DNA of 22,456 bases, taken from a virus. Location of the stretch: positions 1 through 22,456 of IMG/VR virus record IMGVR_UViG_3300025889_001045, one strand, 5' to 3'. Positions 8,380-15,748 of the stretch are shown piece by piece. The position numbers were made by a program, and so were the translations under genes. The notes under the pieces were generated by a model. That model was not told the origin of the DNA. It did not search any database and was given only the letters and a program-made list of their open reading frames with translations. Position 1 is the first letter of the stretch; every line of letters begins with the position of its first letter.

Positions 8380-8667
8380 ATGGCAGCGAAGAAAGATCCT
8401 CGTTTGGCTCGGGCTGGTGTGTCTGGGTTCAATAAGCCGAAGCGGACTCCTAATCATCCTACGAAGTCGCATGTAGTTGTGGCGAAGCAGGGTGATCAGG
8501 TGAAGACGATCCGGTTTGGTCAGCAGGGTGTGAAGGGTTCCCCGAAGAAGCAGGGTGAGTCTGCTGCGTATCGGAAGCGACGTGAGGCGTTTAAGGCTCG
8601 TCATGCGTCGAATATTCGTAAGGGGAAGTTGTCGGCGGCGTATTGGGCGGATCGGGTGAAGTGGTGA
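8380..8667 (+). CDS. Small basic conserved phage protein
   Basis: 95 residues from the ATG at 8380, with AGGGTG at 8369-8374 as ribosome binding site; the GTG immediately before it is an in-frame alternative. Very basic and rich in Lys, Arg and Gln. The middle and C-terminal part (from about SHVVVAKQGDQVKTIRFGQ to KGKLSAAYWADRVKW) matches a family I recall from many environmental and marine phages, where it lies next to capsid or other virion genes. The exact role is not known. DNA or RNA binding or packing in the head is suggested only by charge. It is the first gene after the capsid terminator and overlaps the next gene by 4 bases. Confidence 0.8.
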   Translation: MAAKKDPRLARAGVSGFNKPKRTPNHPTKSHVVVAKQGDQVKTIRFGQQGVKGSPKKQGESAAYRKRREAFKARHASNIRKGKLSAAYWADRVKW

Positions 8668-8822
8668 AGAAACAGGTTTGGGATCGTCCGAATCCGAAGA
8701 AACGGTCGAAGCCGTTGAGTTCGGCAGCGAAGAAGTCGGCGAAAGCTGCTGCGAAACGTGCAGGTCGCCGCTACCCGAATTTGGTTGACAATATGAACGC
8801 TGCACGTCGGAGTTCGAGGTGA
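8664..8822 (+). CDS. Very small basic phage protein (52 aa)
   Basis: 52 residues from a GTG at 8664 (GTGA overlap with the upstream stop) to TGA at 8820-8822, which in turn overlaps the next GTG. The product starts MKKQVWDRPNPKKRSKPLSS, continues with Ala/Lys-rich helix and ends with a GRRYPNLVDNMNAARRSSR tail. The PNLVDNM-x-AA motif recurs in tiny phage proteins encoded beside virion genes (from memory). About a third of the residues are Lys or Arg, suggesting nucleic acid binding. Tight overlaps on both sides and the recognisable tail argue that it is real despite its length. Confidence 0.75.
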   Translation: MKKQVWDRPNPKKRSKPLSSAAKKSAKAAAKRAGRRYPNLVDNMNAARRSSR

Positions 8823-9109
8823 GTTGGACGTTCCGACCTCCGACCGATAACAACGTGTCGTTTGTCGGCGGTTTCGACAGTTACGGGTTCCGCGACGATT
8901 TCCATGTTCGCCTGTTCCGTTTCTTCGTGCCTGGTCCGCAGGGACGGAACGTGTTCAAACTTGTTGCCGGTGGTTATACGGAGAACGATCCGTCTGATCC
9001 TTCGCTGGTCGAGTTCGTGTATTACGGCGGTCACGAATATCAGATCGATGACGCTGAACGGTTGTTGTTGATCGCAGCAGGGTATGGGGCGAACATTGAA
9101 GCATCGTGA
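8819..9109 (+). CDS. Conserved phage head/neck-associated protein
   Basis: 96 residues from GTG 8819 (GTGA overlap). The protein looks mostly beta: MSWTFRPPTDNN start, a FHVRLFRFFVPGPQGRNVFK segment, then a GGYTENDPSDPSLVEFVYYG segment and a C-terminal GGHEY...LLIAAGYGANIEAS. I recall similar short proteins from actinophages, with NVFKL, VYYGGH and AAGYG motifs, encoded between capsid and neck genes. No enzymatic motif. A head decoration or head-to-tail role is inferred from its position. Confidence 0.75.
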   Translation: MSWTFRPPTDNNVSFVGGFDSYGFRDDFHVRLFRFFVPGPQGRNVFKLVAGGYTENDPSDPSLVEFVYYGGHEYQIDDAERLLLIAAGYGANIEAS

Positions 9110-9362
9110 GAAGCATCCCGGTTTGGACGTTGATGGTTGTTTCGCCTGTCGTGTCGCTGGCGTTTCGTTTGCTGCGGCCGCGACGCCGAACCGGCGTGCC
9201 GAAGCGGACAGGATCAACCGGACCGAGTCGCAATGGGATCGGGACATGGCGTCGTACAAACGGTTGCGGAAAGACGGGTTGCAACCACCGAAGATTGATG
9301 GTGCCCGTGATCTTGAGACGAAGGCGACGGATCGGGTGCAAGTAGAAACGGGGATGTTGTGA
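9084..9362 (+). CDS. Small conserved phage protein with CxxC motif
   Basis: 92 residues from ATG 9084, which overlaps the previous gene by 26 bases. A TTG at 9096 (giving MKHREKHPGLD) is a plausible alternative because homologues I recall begin near that point. Features are an early GCFACRVAGVSFAAAATPNR segment with a Cys-x2-Cys pair, then a long charged helix containing NRTESQWDRDMASYKRLRKD and a C-terminal ARDLETKATDRVQVETGM. Only two cysteines are present, so a metal site would need a dimer or additional His. Similar proteins occur near capsid genes in actinophages. Function unknown. Confidence 0.72.
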   Translation: MGRTLKHREKHPGLDVDGCFACRVAGVSFAAAATPNRRAEADRINRTESQWDRDMASYKRLRKDGLQPPKIDGARDLETKATDRVQVETGML

Positions 9363-9571
9363 ACCAGCCAGCGAAGAAAACTGTTGCGAAGAAGAGTGTT
9401 GCGAAGCGCAGTGTCGCGTCGTTTCCTACGACCGCTCGGGTGGAGGCTGTAGCAGACGTGTACGCCGATATCGGTAGGCATCGTCTTCGTGCGAAACGCG
9501 GCGATGTGTTTGAGGTTCCGGTAGAGACGGTTGCTCAACTGTTAGAGTCTGGTGTTGTCCGAGAAATTTAG
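9359..9571 (+). CDS. Small basic phage protein
   Basis: 70 residues from GTG 9359, overlapping the previous stop by 4 bases. The N-terminal 20 residues are a Lys/Ala/Val repeat (KKTVAKKSVAKRSVA), like the tails of histone-like or DNA-coating proteins. The remainder is a small compact domain with RHRLRAKRGDVFEVP and a helix ending LLESGVVREI. The second half resembles small head proteins that carry a G-D-x-F-x-V-P strand. Probably a minor virion component; the function is inferred only from position and charge. Confidence 0.72.
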   Translation: MNQPAKKTVAKKSVAKRSVASFPTTARVEAVADVYADIGRHRLRAKRGDVFEVPVETVAQLLESGVVREI

Positions 9572-9579
9572 GAGAGATC

Positions 9580-9711
9580 ATGCCTGTTCCACCTGGCGGG
9601 AAGTATATGAAGTCGAAGAAGCGTGCTTCTACGAACAAGGCTGGTAAGGCTTCGTTTGGTCCGGCGTTGTCGGCGAAGGAAGCGAAGAAGTCAAAGCGTA
9701 AGAAGTACTGA
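9580..9711 (+). CDS. Tiny basic phage protein (43 aa)
   Basis: 43 residues from ATG 9580 to TGA 9709-9711. It has its own ribosome binding site GGAGAG at 9571-9576, and its stop overlaps the ATG of the next gene (TGATG). The sequence starts MPVPPGGKYMKSKKRAST and ends KKSKRKKY; about a third of the residues are Lys or Arg. The well-placed ribosome binding site and the overlap make it convincing even though it is very short. Probably a minor DNA-binding virion protein. Confidence 0.7.
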   Translation: MPVPPGGKYMKSKKRASTNKAGKASFGPALSAKEAKKSKRKKY

Positions 9712-10595
9712 TGACTACTGCGGCGACGCTGATTGATCGTGCTATCCAAGAACTGTTGGCGGGCACGATCGAGGAACGCAACAAGCTGGCTGTGGCATTG
9801 TCGGATACGACATCCACAACGGTGACGTTGACGTACCCGATCGCGTCGCTGCGAGACAACAGCATCATCCAGATCGAAAACGAGTTGATGTACGTCTGGC
9901 AGGCAGATGCCGCATCAAAACAGTTGACGGTTGAACGAGGTTACGGAGGATCGTCAGCAGCAACCCATGCGGCTGGTGTATCAACCGTTACGAACCCGAG
10001 GTTCCCACGACATCAAGTTTTCAACCATTTGAACAGTGACCTCGCCGACCTGTCATCACCAGTCAACGGCCTGTTCCAAATGAAAACATTGGACATCGCC
10101 TACAACGGTTCCGACCGGATGGTGAATCTCACTAACGTGACCGACATCATCGATTTGTACGATGTCCGATACCGTTACCTAAACGACGACTATCCGATCA
10201 TCCGGAACGTTCGCCTGCTGCGGAACATGCCCACCACCGATTTCGCTTCCGGGCTCGTTTTAGCATTGGACTCGTTTGTTCGTGCCGGCACTCTCCGCGT
10301 GTTGTACAAGGCTCCGTATTCGCCGTTCGCGTCGCTGTCAACAACTGTTGCTGATGTTGGTGGCAGCAGTTCGTTGGAAGATGTGTTGGTGTATGGGGCG
10401 CAGATCCGGATGATGGCGGGTCGTGAGGTCAAACGAAATTTCACTGAGTCGCAGGGTGATACTCGACGCGGTGAAGAGGTGCCGCCTGGGGCGATCGCGA
10501 ATTCGATGTTGCAGTTGCAGCGTATGCGTAGGGACAGGATCACTGCTGAAGCGGCCCGTTTGAATCGGGCTTATCCGGTGCGTATCAGAAAGTGA
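9711..10595 (+). CDS. Probable neck/adaptor (head-tail connector) protein
   Basis: 294 residues from ATG 9711. The N-terminal about 90 residues form a beta-rich module: a strand IIQIENELMYVWQADAASKQ, then LTVERGYGGSSAATHAAG, a pattern (I-E-x-E-x-M-x-V ... V-x-RG-x-x-G-x-x-A-x-x-H-x-x-G) that recurs in phage connector and tail proteins. The middle part contains a VTDIIDLYDVRYRYLNDDYP segment and the C terminus is helical and Arg-rich. Location between head genes and the large tail gene suggests that it joins the tail machinery to the portal. The same kind of N-terminal module reappears in the fibre gene at 12474. Exact function not proven. Confidence 0.75.
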   Translation: MTTAATLIDRAIQELLAGTIEERNKLAVALSDTTSTTVTLTYPIASLRDNSIIQIENELMYVWQADAASKQLTVERGYGGSSAATHAAGVSTVTNPRFPRHQVFNHLNSDLADLSSPVNGLFQMKTLDIAYNGSDRMVNLTNVTDIIDLYDVRYRYLNDDYPIIRNVRLLRNMPTTDFASGLVLALDSFVRAGTLRVLYKAPYSPFASLSTTVADVGGSSSLEDVLVYGAQIRMMAGREVKRNFTESQGDTRRGEEVPPGAIANSMLQLQRMRRDRITAEAARLNRAYPVRIRK

Positions 10596-10599
10596 TCTG

Positions 10600-12465
10600 A
10601 TGCCGCTTCTGTCGTTCACTGATCCTTTTACGGGTGGCCCGTCGTTTTATACGGGAACAGCGGCTTCGTCCGACCTTGTTCCTTGGGTTTTCCCGGTGGC
10701 GATCAACGGACGCCCGTATCAGGTTGATACTCGAGCCAGGTTTGTTCGTGCGTTTGAGGACAGGTTGCGTCAGTCAACGGATGATGGTGCGATTCCTGGT
10801 GAGGCGACGATCAATCCGCAGGGTTTGTGGCGTCGAGCGCAAACGTCTTGGCATTTAGGTGCCGGGCAGGATTATGCGGATACGTCGACTACTGCGTCGG
10901 CGAACCGGTTCCGGTCTTCGAAGGGTGTTGATCCTTGGACTGAGGGTGTGTTGTCGTTGTTGCCTGCGACCGAGGTGGCGTTGGTTTCAACGGAAACAAA
11001 TTTGCCGTTGTTGACGGTCGGTACGAGGGTGTTTGTTGGTGACGGGCCGACGTTGAAGCACACTACTGATCTTTCGTCGTGGTCGTCTTCGATCAGTTCT
11101 GGCGGTCCGGCTGGTTCTCCGGACATCACAGCTTTAGGTACGAACGGCACCGATGTTTATGTTGCGTACGACAACGCCGGTGTCTATACGCACACTCCAG
11201 GTTCTGGAACGGCAGCGTTGTTGTACCCGGCGTCGGGTAGCACTGCTTTCACTTTCACGTCGTTTGTGTACGCGAAAGGCTGGGTGTTGGCGTTGCACGA
11301 CAACGACATCCACATCATTTCTAGTGGGTCTTCGTCGCACGCGGCGTTTTACACTCATCCGAACTCTTCGTTCTTGTGGGTTGGTGCAGCAAGCGGCCAG
11401 AACGTTGTGTACACGGCAGGACGCGCAGGTGACATTTCGCTGGTGTACAAACTCGGTTTGAAAGACGACGGCACCGGTTTCGATGTGCCGATCGTCGCAG
11501 CGGAACTCCCAACCGGTGAAAAGATCGTCAGCATCAACGCTTATCTCGGGTTCATTGTTCTCGGCACGAACCGTGGTGTCCGGTTCTGCACCTCAGATGA
11601 AAACAACGATCTGGTTGTCGGCCCGGTCATTGAAACCGGTGCAGACGTTGAGTGCGGTGTCGGGTTCGGACGTTTCTTCTGGTACGGGTGGAGCGACTAT
11701 GACGCAGTGTCGACCGGGCTTGGCCGTCTCGATTTCGGTCAGCTTGTCGCGCAGAACCGGCCGGCGTTTGCGTCTGATCTGATGGCTGGTGATGTTTCGT
11801 CTGGTGTGCAGGGGGCTGTGAAGTCGGTGACGATTTTCAACGGGAACCCGGTGTTCAGTGTTGCTGGTGATGGTGTGTTCGCTCAGACGACCAGCAAGGT
11901 TGTTGAGGGTGTGTTGGATGCTGGCGTGTACCGTTGGGGTATCCCCGACAACAAGATTTTAGCGTTTGTTGATTTGCAGATGGAACCGTTGAACGGTTCT
12001 TTGAAAGTTGATGTTTCTTACGATGGTGGCCCAACGATCGAGATAGCGTCGTTTATCACTCAGCAAGCAACTTTCCAAACGTTCGATGGGCGTACTTCTC
12101 GTTTCAGAGAAAGCACGTTGACGATCAGGTTAGGTCGCGATTCTTCTGACGCGACGAAAGGCCCGGTGTTGCAACGCTGGCAGGCTCGTGCCGTTCCGGT
12201 GCCGACACGTTCCGAGTTGTTCAGCATCCCGCTGTTGTTGCATCCGATGGTGCAGATCGGCACTCGAGATTATTTCTTTGATGTTGAGTATGAACTGTTT
12301 TTGTTGGGACAGTTCGTGAGTTCCGGGCAGGTTGTCCAGTTCCAGATCGGCGAGTCGACGTATAAGGGTGTCGTTGAGAATGTGGAGTGGGAAACACTCG
12401 GATTTTTTGGTTCTCCAATTGAAGTTGAAGGTACCGCAACTGTGACGTTGCGGTCGCTAGCGTAA
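10600..12465 (+). CDS. Large beta-rich tail protein
   Basis: 621 residues. The N-terminal part has a GGPSFYTGTAASSDLVPWVF segment and VDTRARFVRAFEDRLRQSTD, followed by a run of Gly/Ser/Thr/Val-rich strands. Residues about 130-420 contain repeating short strands with D-V-Y-V-A-Y-D-N and G-x-x-V-x-x-x-x-D-N-D-I-H type turns that suggest a beta-propeller. The C-terminal third (from about SLKVDVSYDGGPTIEIASF) is a beta-sandwich-like tail domain. No transmembrane segment. It lies between the neck gene and the fibre gene, so it is best seen as a tail tube/hub or receptor-interacting protein of a short-tailed phage. I cannot assign a named family. Confidence 0.8.
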   Translation: MPLLSFTDPFTGGPSFYTGTAASSDLVPWVFPVAINGRPYQVDTRARFVRAFEDRLRQSTDDGAIPGEATINPQGLWRRAQTSWHLGAGQDYADTSTTASANRFRSSKGVDPWTEGVLSLLPATEVALVSTETNLPLLTVGTRVFVGDGPTLKHTTDLSSWSSSISSGGPAGSPDITALGTNGTDVYVAYDNAGVYTHTPGSGTAALLYPASGSTAFTFTSFVYAKGWVLALHDNDIHIISSGSSSHAAFYTHPNSSFLWVGAASGQNVVYTAGRAGDISLVYKLGLKDDGTGFDVPIVAAELPTGEKIVSINAYLGFIVLGTNRGVRFCTSDENNDLVVGPVIETGADVECGVGFGRFFWYGWSDYDAVSTGLGRLDFGQLVAQNRPAFASDLMAGDVSSGVQGAVKSVTIFNGNPVFSVAGDGVFAQTTSKVVEGVLDAGVYRWGIPDNKILAFVDLQMEPLNGSLKVDVSYDGGPTIEIASFITQQATFQTFDGRTSRFRESTLTIRLGRDSSDATKGPVLQRWQARAVPVPTRSELFSIPLLLHPMVQIGTRDYFFDVEYELFLLGQFVSSGQVVQFQIGESTYKGVVENVEWETLGFFGSPIEVEGTATVTLRSLA

Positions 12466-12473
12466 GGATTGTT

Positions 12474-13325
12474 ATGGCTGCGAAGACGAGACGTGCGTAT
12501 AAGGGCGGTGCTTTGGCGACGACGTTGTCGGCTCCGTTGAATGCTGGTAATACGACGTTTCAGATCACGGCGTATACCGGTTGGCCGTATGGTTCCGATC
12601 CGTTTTATGTGGTGGTTGAGCCTGGGACAGCGAACGAAGAGAAGATGTTGGTGACTCGTTCCGGGTCAACGGATTTGACGTTGAGTGTGGTGTCTGGTGG
12701 TCGTGGTGTTGATGACACGTCAGATTTGACGCATAACACTGGTTCGGTGATTTATCCGGTGTTCACGGCGGTGGATGCGGATGAGGCGAACGAGTTGGCT
12801 TCGACGTTGACTTCGAAGGGTGATTTGTTGACGATGGATTCAGGTCCGTCGTTTGACAGGTTGGCGGTCGGCACCGATGATTATGTGCTGGTTGCTGATT
12901 CTGGTGAGACAACCGGGTTGAAGTGGGCTCAGGTTGCGACTGCCAGTATTGAGGATGGTGCTGTTACTGAAGCGAAGTTGGCTAATAGTGCTGTTACTGA
13001 CGCGAAGTTGGCTGACAGTTTGGTGACTGGTCGAGCGGCGGTGAATTACACGGGTACGACTCAGACGTTGGCGTTGACTGATGCTGAACGCACTTTGTAT
13101 TTTGATAATGCTGCTCAGGTGACGGTGACGATTCCGACGAATGCTTCGGTTGCGTTTTTGACGGGTACTCGAATTGTTGTGTATTCGGCTGGTGCTGGTG
13201 GTGTTACGTTGTCGACTGCGGGTTTGACGGTTCTTGGTGCGAATACGACGTGTGATCAGTATGAGGCGATGTATTTGGAGAAGTATGACACTGATTCGTG
13301 GATTGTGATTGGTGGTACTTCGTGA
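12474..13325 (+). CDS. Tail fibre-like protein
   Basis: 283 residues, ATG 12474 preceded by AAGGA. The N-terminal 100 residues are a beta module with NTTFQITAYTGWPYGSDPFY, a P-G-x-x-x-E-E-K-M-L-V-T-R segment and S-V-V-S-G-G-R-G-V-D...H-N-T-G-S-V, the same type of attachment module as the start of the gene at 9711. Residues about 155-185 carry two tandem copies of a fibre-stem motif (GAVTEAKLANSAVTDAKLAD), encoded by two near-identical 30-base units at 12960-12989 and 12990-13019. The C-terminal 90 residues form a beta-rich tip typical of phage fibres. It probably trimerises and contacts the host surface. The gene has a very strong T/G-ending codon bias. Confidence 0.8.
   Translation: MAAKTRRAYKGGALATTLSAPLNAGNTTFQITAYTGWPYGSDPFYVVVEPGTANEEKMLVTRSGSTDLTLSVVSGGRGVDDTSDLTHNTGSVIYPVFTAVDADEANELASTLTSKGDLLTMDSGPSFDRLAVGTDDYVLVADSGETTGLKWAQVATASIEDGAVTEAKLANSAVTDAKLADSLVTGRAAVNYTGTTQTLALTDAERTLYFDNAAQVTVTIPTNASVAFLTGTRIVVYSAGAGGVTLSTAGLTVLGANTTCDQYEAMYLEKYDTDSWIVIGGTS
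12960..13019 (+). repeat. Two tandem 30-base units in the fibre stem
   Basis: Units at 12960-12989 and 12990-13019 differ at only a few positions and encode AVTEAKLANS and AVTDAKLADS. Such heptad-like A-V-T-x-A-K-L units are common in fibre shafts and can expand or contract by recombination. Confidence 0.8.
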
Positions 13326-14344
13326 CGATTACTTCTTGGATGTGGTTGCCTGGGATTTTGTCGCAGCAAGGTGTTTTCGGTTCGTCAAATATTGCTATCG
13401 CTCATTTCAACAGCCCGTATGTCAGTGTGTATCCTTGGGTTGCTGGGTTCGGCACGAAGTACAGTGATCCTGCGTCGCTACCATCAGGAAATGGTAATGG
13501 TGTTGCGTTCACGACCGCTGGCGATGCGATCGCTGTCGCTCACAACCTCAACCCGCGTATCGCCGCCTATCCGTGGTCTTCCGGATTCGGAACGAAATAC
13601 GCAGATCCTGCGTCGTCACTGCCAGCTAACAGCAACGGTGTCGCGTTCCCGGCCGCTGATGATGCGATCGCTGTCGCTCACAATAGCAGCCCATACCTCA
13701 CTGTCTACGCTTGGTCTGCCGGGTTCGGATCAAAGTACTCGAACCCGGCGACATTGCCAGCAGATGACGGCGAAGGTGTTGCATTCACAACTGCTGGTGA
13801 TGCAGTTGCTGTCGTTCACGCCAATCTTCCACTCGTCACTGTCTATCCGTGGTCTGCCGGGTTCGGAACAAAATACGCGAACCCTGCGGCGTATCCACCA
13901 TTTACTTGTTTTGATGTCGCGTTCACGACCGCTGATGATGCGATCGCTGTCGCTCACGGGGTAACTCCGTATGTCACTGTTTATCCGTGGTCTGCTGGGT
14001 TCGGTACGAAGTACGCAAATCCTGCGTCGCTCCCGGCGTTCGGAGCTTCAGGTGTTGATTTCTCTGCTAACGACGACACGATCGCTGTGGCGCACTCCAA
14101 CTCGCCGTATGTCACTGTCTACCCTTGGTCTGCCGGGTTCGGCACCAAGTACAGTGATCCTGCGTCGCTACCATCAGGAAATGGTAACAGCGTCACTTTC
14201 TCCGCTAACAGCGGTGCGGTCGCTGTGGCGCACAGCACCTCGCCGTATATCAGTGTGTACCCTTGGTCTGTCGGATTCGGCACCAAGTACAGCAACCCTG
14301 CGTCGCTCCCAGCAGGAACTGGTAACGGCGTCGACTTCGACTAA
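13322..14344 (+). CDS. Seven-repeat beta-propeller protein, probable host-binding tail protein
   Basis: 340 residues from GTG 13322, whose GTGA overlaps the stop of the fibre gene; an earlier in-frame ATG at 13298 would overlap it by 28 bases. After a 22-residue N-terminal piece come seven repeats spaced exactly 46 residues apart (starts near 23, 69, 115, 161, 207, 253, 299). Each has the pattern [AI]-A-V-A-H-x3-P-[YR]-[VI]-x-x-Y-x-W-x-x-GFG-[TS]-KY-x-[DN]-PA, then a Gly-rich turn and a V-x-F strand. Seven four-stranded blades would close one ring. This repeat type, WD40/YVTN-like, is seen in environmental phages. Position after the fibre gene and before the lysis genes suggests a receptor-binding or adhesin role. 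The last blade ends abruptly at V-D-F-D. Confidence 0.85.
   Translation: MTITSWMWLPGILSQQGVFGSSNIAIAHFNSPYVSVYPWVAGFGTKYSDPASLPSGNGNGVAFTTAGDAIAVAHNLNPRIAAYPWSSGFGTKYADPASSLPANSNGVAFPAADDAIAVAHNSSPYLTVYAWSAGFGSKYSNPATLPADDGEGVAFTTAGDAVAVVHANLPLVTVYPWSAGFGTKYANPAAYPPFTCFDVAFTTADDAIAVAHGVTPYVTVYPWSAGFGTKYANPASLPAFGASGVDFSANDDTIAVAHSNSPYVTVYPWSAGFGTKYSDPASLPSGNGNSVTFSANSGAVAVAHSTSPYISVYPWSVGFGTKYSNPASLPAGTGNGVDFD
13388..14341 (+). repeat. Seven in-frame 138-base tandem repeats
   Basis: The coding repeats of the propeller gene are also visible in the DNA with a period of 138 bases. Copies 1 and 6 share an identical 41-base segment (13457-13497 and 14147-14187), exactly 690 bases or five periods apart, whereas other copies have drifted. 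This points to a recent copy or gene-conversion event between blades. Confidence 0.85.
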
Positions 14345-14365
14345 CCCAACTTGAGGAGAAATCCA

Positions 14366-14695
14366 ATGTCCAATGCAGAAATCCCCATGACCGCCGCCGA
14401 GCAGGCACAGCGAGTACTTGAGGCTCGACGTGCCGAGGTCGCCCAGTACGACGAGAACATCGCCATGTACGAAGCGATCGCCTCCACTCTTCCTTCAGAA
14501 TGGCCTGAACACTTGTTGCAGCACAAGGGAACGAAAAACCATCAGGCTGCTGCCGCTCAGGCTGCTCCCGAAGATGTCGAGTTGCTCGCACAGTTGTTGA
14601 TGCGTGAGCAGTGCGAAGCGTCAGCGAAGACTGAGAAACTTGAACGTACGAAAGCGGCTGCGATCCTCGCCGTCTTGGAAAGCCGCCAGCCGTGA
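14366..14695 (+). CDS. Small helical phage protein
   Basis: 109 residues from ATG 14366, fixed by GAGGAG at 14353-14358 with 7 bases of spacing; upstream in-frame codons would put the ribosome binding site inside the gene. The protein is almost entirely helical, Ala- and Glu-rich, with a coiled-coil start (AEQAQRVLEARRAEVAQYDE) and a second helix ELLAQLLMREQCEASAKTEK. A segment TLPSEWPEHLLQHKGTKNH sits between them. No motif of known function. It lies between the tail genes and the endolysin and has its own good ribosome binding site. A small tail or chaperone-like protein is possible, but not shown. Confidence 0.75.
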   Translation: MSNAEIPMTAAEQAQRVLEARRAEVAQYDENIAMYEAIASTLPSEWPEHLLQHKGTKNHQAAAAQAAPEDVELLAQLLMREQCEASAKTEKLERTKAAAILAVLESRQP

Positions 14696-14699
14696 TCTG

Positions 14700-15527
14700 A
14701 TGTCTGTCCTGTATCCGACCCGTTACGGCCGTAGGCTTGTCCCGCTTGATGATCTGTTCCGAGAACATCATGTCGACAAGATGCACCCCGAGTTCGCTCG
14801 ACGGTTGCGCTGCTGGTTGGAAGCACAGGGAGGTCATGTCGGTATCGGTGGTTCGTGGCGTGACGACGGATCGCAACCCGACAAGCCAGGGTTCGCACCG
14901 GAGGGACGATCCTTCCACCAGTATCAGCGGTTCGGTTCTGGACTCGTCAAGTTCGCCGCTGTCGATCTCGTCTGCCGCAACGGATCGAACGTCCACCGGG
15001 CACCACGCTGGGATGAAGTGCCGGTGCAGGACTCCGCTATCGCAGCGAAATGGGGTGTCCACGCGAACGTGTCCACCGAATCGTGGCACATGCAACCAAT
15101 CGAGATCGACGGCTGGGCGAGCTGGATCAAAGCCGGATCGCCTGATCCCAGACCGTTCTATCCGACACCTTGTTCACGTCCCAATCTGACACCGGAGATG
15201 ACCATGCGCCTCGTTGACCCACCGCAACGCCTCCTCGACACGAGGCAGTCACGCACACCGAAGGACGGTGAGACGATCTTTGTTACGATCCCTGGCGGGG
15301 CGAAGGCTGCGTTCATCAATCTGACAGTGGTGCATCCTGCCAAGAACGGATACGCGTCTATGTTCTCGCCGGCGTCTGGTCGACCGGAAACCAGCAACTT
15401 GAACTATGTCGCCGGTCAGATCATTTGTAACACGTCGTGGGTGCCTGTCGCACCGAACGGGATGATCGGTGTCTATGTCTCTGCGGCGACGAACGTCATT
15501 GTCGATTTGCAGGCGGTTGCACAGTGA
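14700..15527 (+). CDS. Endolysin: M15-type peptidase fused to an actinobacterial exported-protein domain
   Basis: 275 residues from ATG 14700. Residues about 25-145 are a D-Ala-D-Ala carboxypeptidase-like (M15 superfamily) domain: SWRDDGSQPDKPGF, then SFHQYQRFGSGLVKFAAVDL with probable zinc ligands His73 and Asp89, then STESWHMQP giving Glu127 and His130 (ExxH). This should cut a peptide bond in peptidoglycan cross-links. Residues about 170-275 form a second domain starting with QRLLDTR and ending with VYVSAATNVIVDLQAVA. This RLLDTR-type domain is common on secreted actinobacterial proteins (established pattern, from memory); binding to the cell wall is inferred. No signal peptide is seen, so a holin should release it. 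The downstream genes are the holin and a one-TM protein. Confidence 0.85.
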   Translation: MSVLYPTRYGRRLVPLDDLFREHHVDKMHPEFARRLRCWLEAQGGHVGIGGSWRDDGSQPDKPGFAPEGRSFHQYQRFGSGLVKFAAVDLVCRNGSNVHRAPRWDEVPVQDSAIAAKWGVHANVSTESWHMQPIEIDGWASWIKAGSPDPRPFYPTPCSRPNLTPEMTMRLVDPPQRLLDTRQSRTPKDGETIFVTIPGGAKAAFINLTVVHPAKNGYASMFSPASGRPETSNLNYVAGQIICNTSWVPVAPNGMIGVYVSAATNVIVDLQAVAQ

Positions 15528-15748
15528 GCAACGGCACTCTTGCTATCGCGTTGGCGATCTTGGCACCTGGCGGCGTTCTCGCTGTAATGATTGAACGGAC
15601 CCGCCGAGACAACAACAGAGATCACAGCCGCAACTCTGAACTGTTACATAAGATTGATGGTAAAGTGACTCAGATCGACGGCAAAGTTGACAAGGTTGAT
15701 GAGAGATTGTTCACTCATCTTCAGGACCATTGGAAGGAAGACAGATGA
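15524..15748 (+). CDS. One-TM coiled-coil protein of the lysis cassette
   Basis: 74 residues from GTG 15524 (GTGA overlap with the endolysin stop). An N-terminal transmembrane helix (GTLAIALAILAPGGVLAVMI, about 4-23) is followed by a positive segment ERTRRDNNRDH and then a hydrophilic coiled coil with repeated KIDGKVTQIDGKVDKVDERL. The topology resembles class III or accessory holins of Gram-positive phages, or an anchored coiled-coil protein that helps regulate lysis. It sits between the endolysin and a two-TM holin, so it may be the second holin partner or a lysis regulator. Homology is not shown here. Confidence 0.75.
   Translation: MSNGTLAIALAILAPGGVLAVMIERTRRDNNRDHSRNSELLHKIDGKVTQIDGKVDKVDERLFTHLQDHWKEDR

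Noticed and set aside
8771-9538. Minus-strand reading frame of 255 codons
   Set aside because: It covers several small + strand genes that have coupled starts and known-looking motifs; the antisense product has no recognisable domain.
13388-14341. CRISPR-like or noncoding repeat array
   Set aside because: The period is 138 bases, in frame, with protein-level conservation of every unit and no spacers.
14250-15095. Minus-strand reading frame of 281 codons
   Set aside because: Opposite the end of the propeller gene, the helical gene and the catalytic part of the endolysin, whose motifs are clear.
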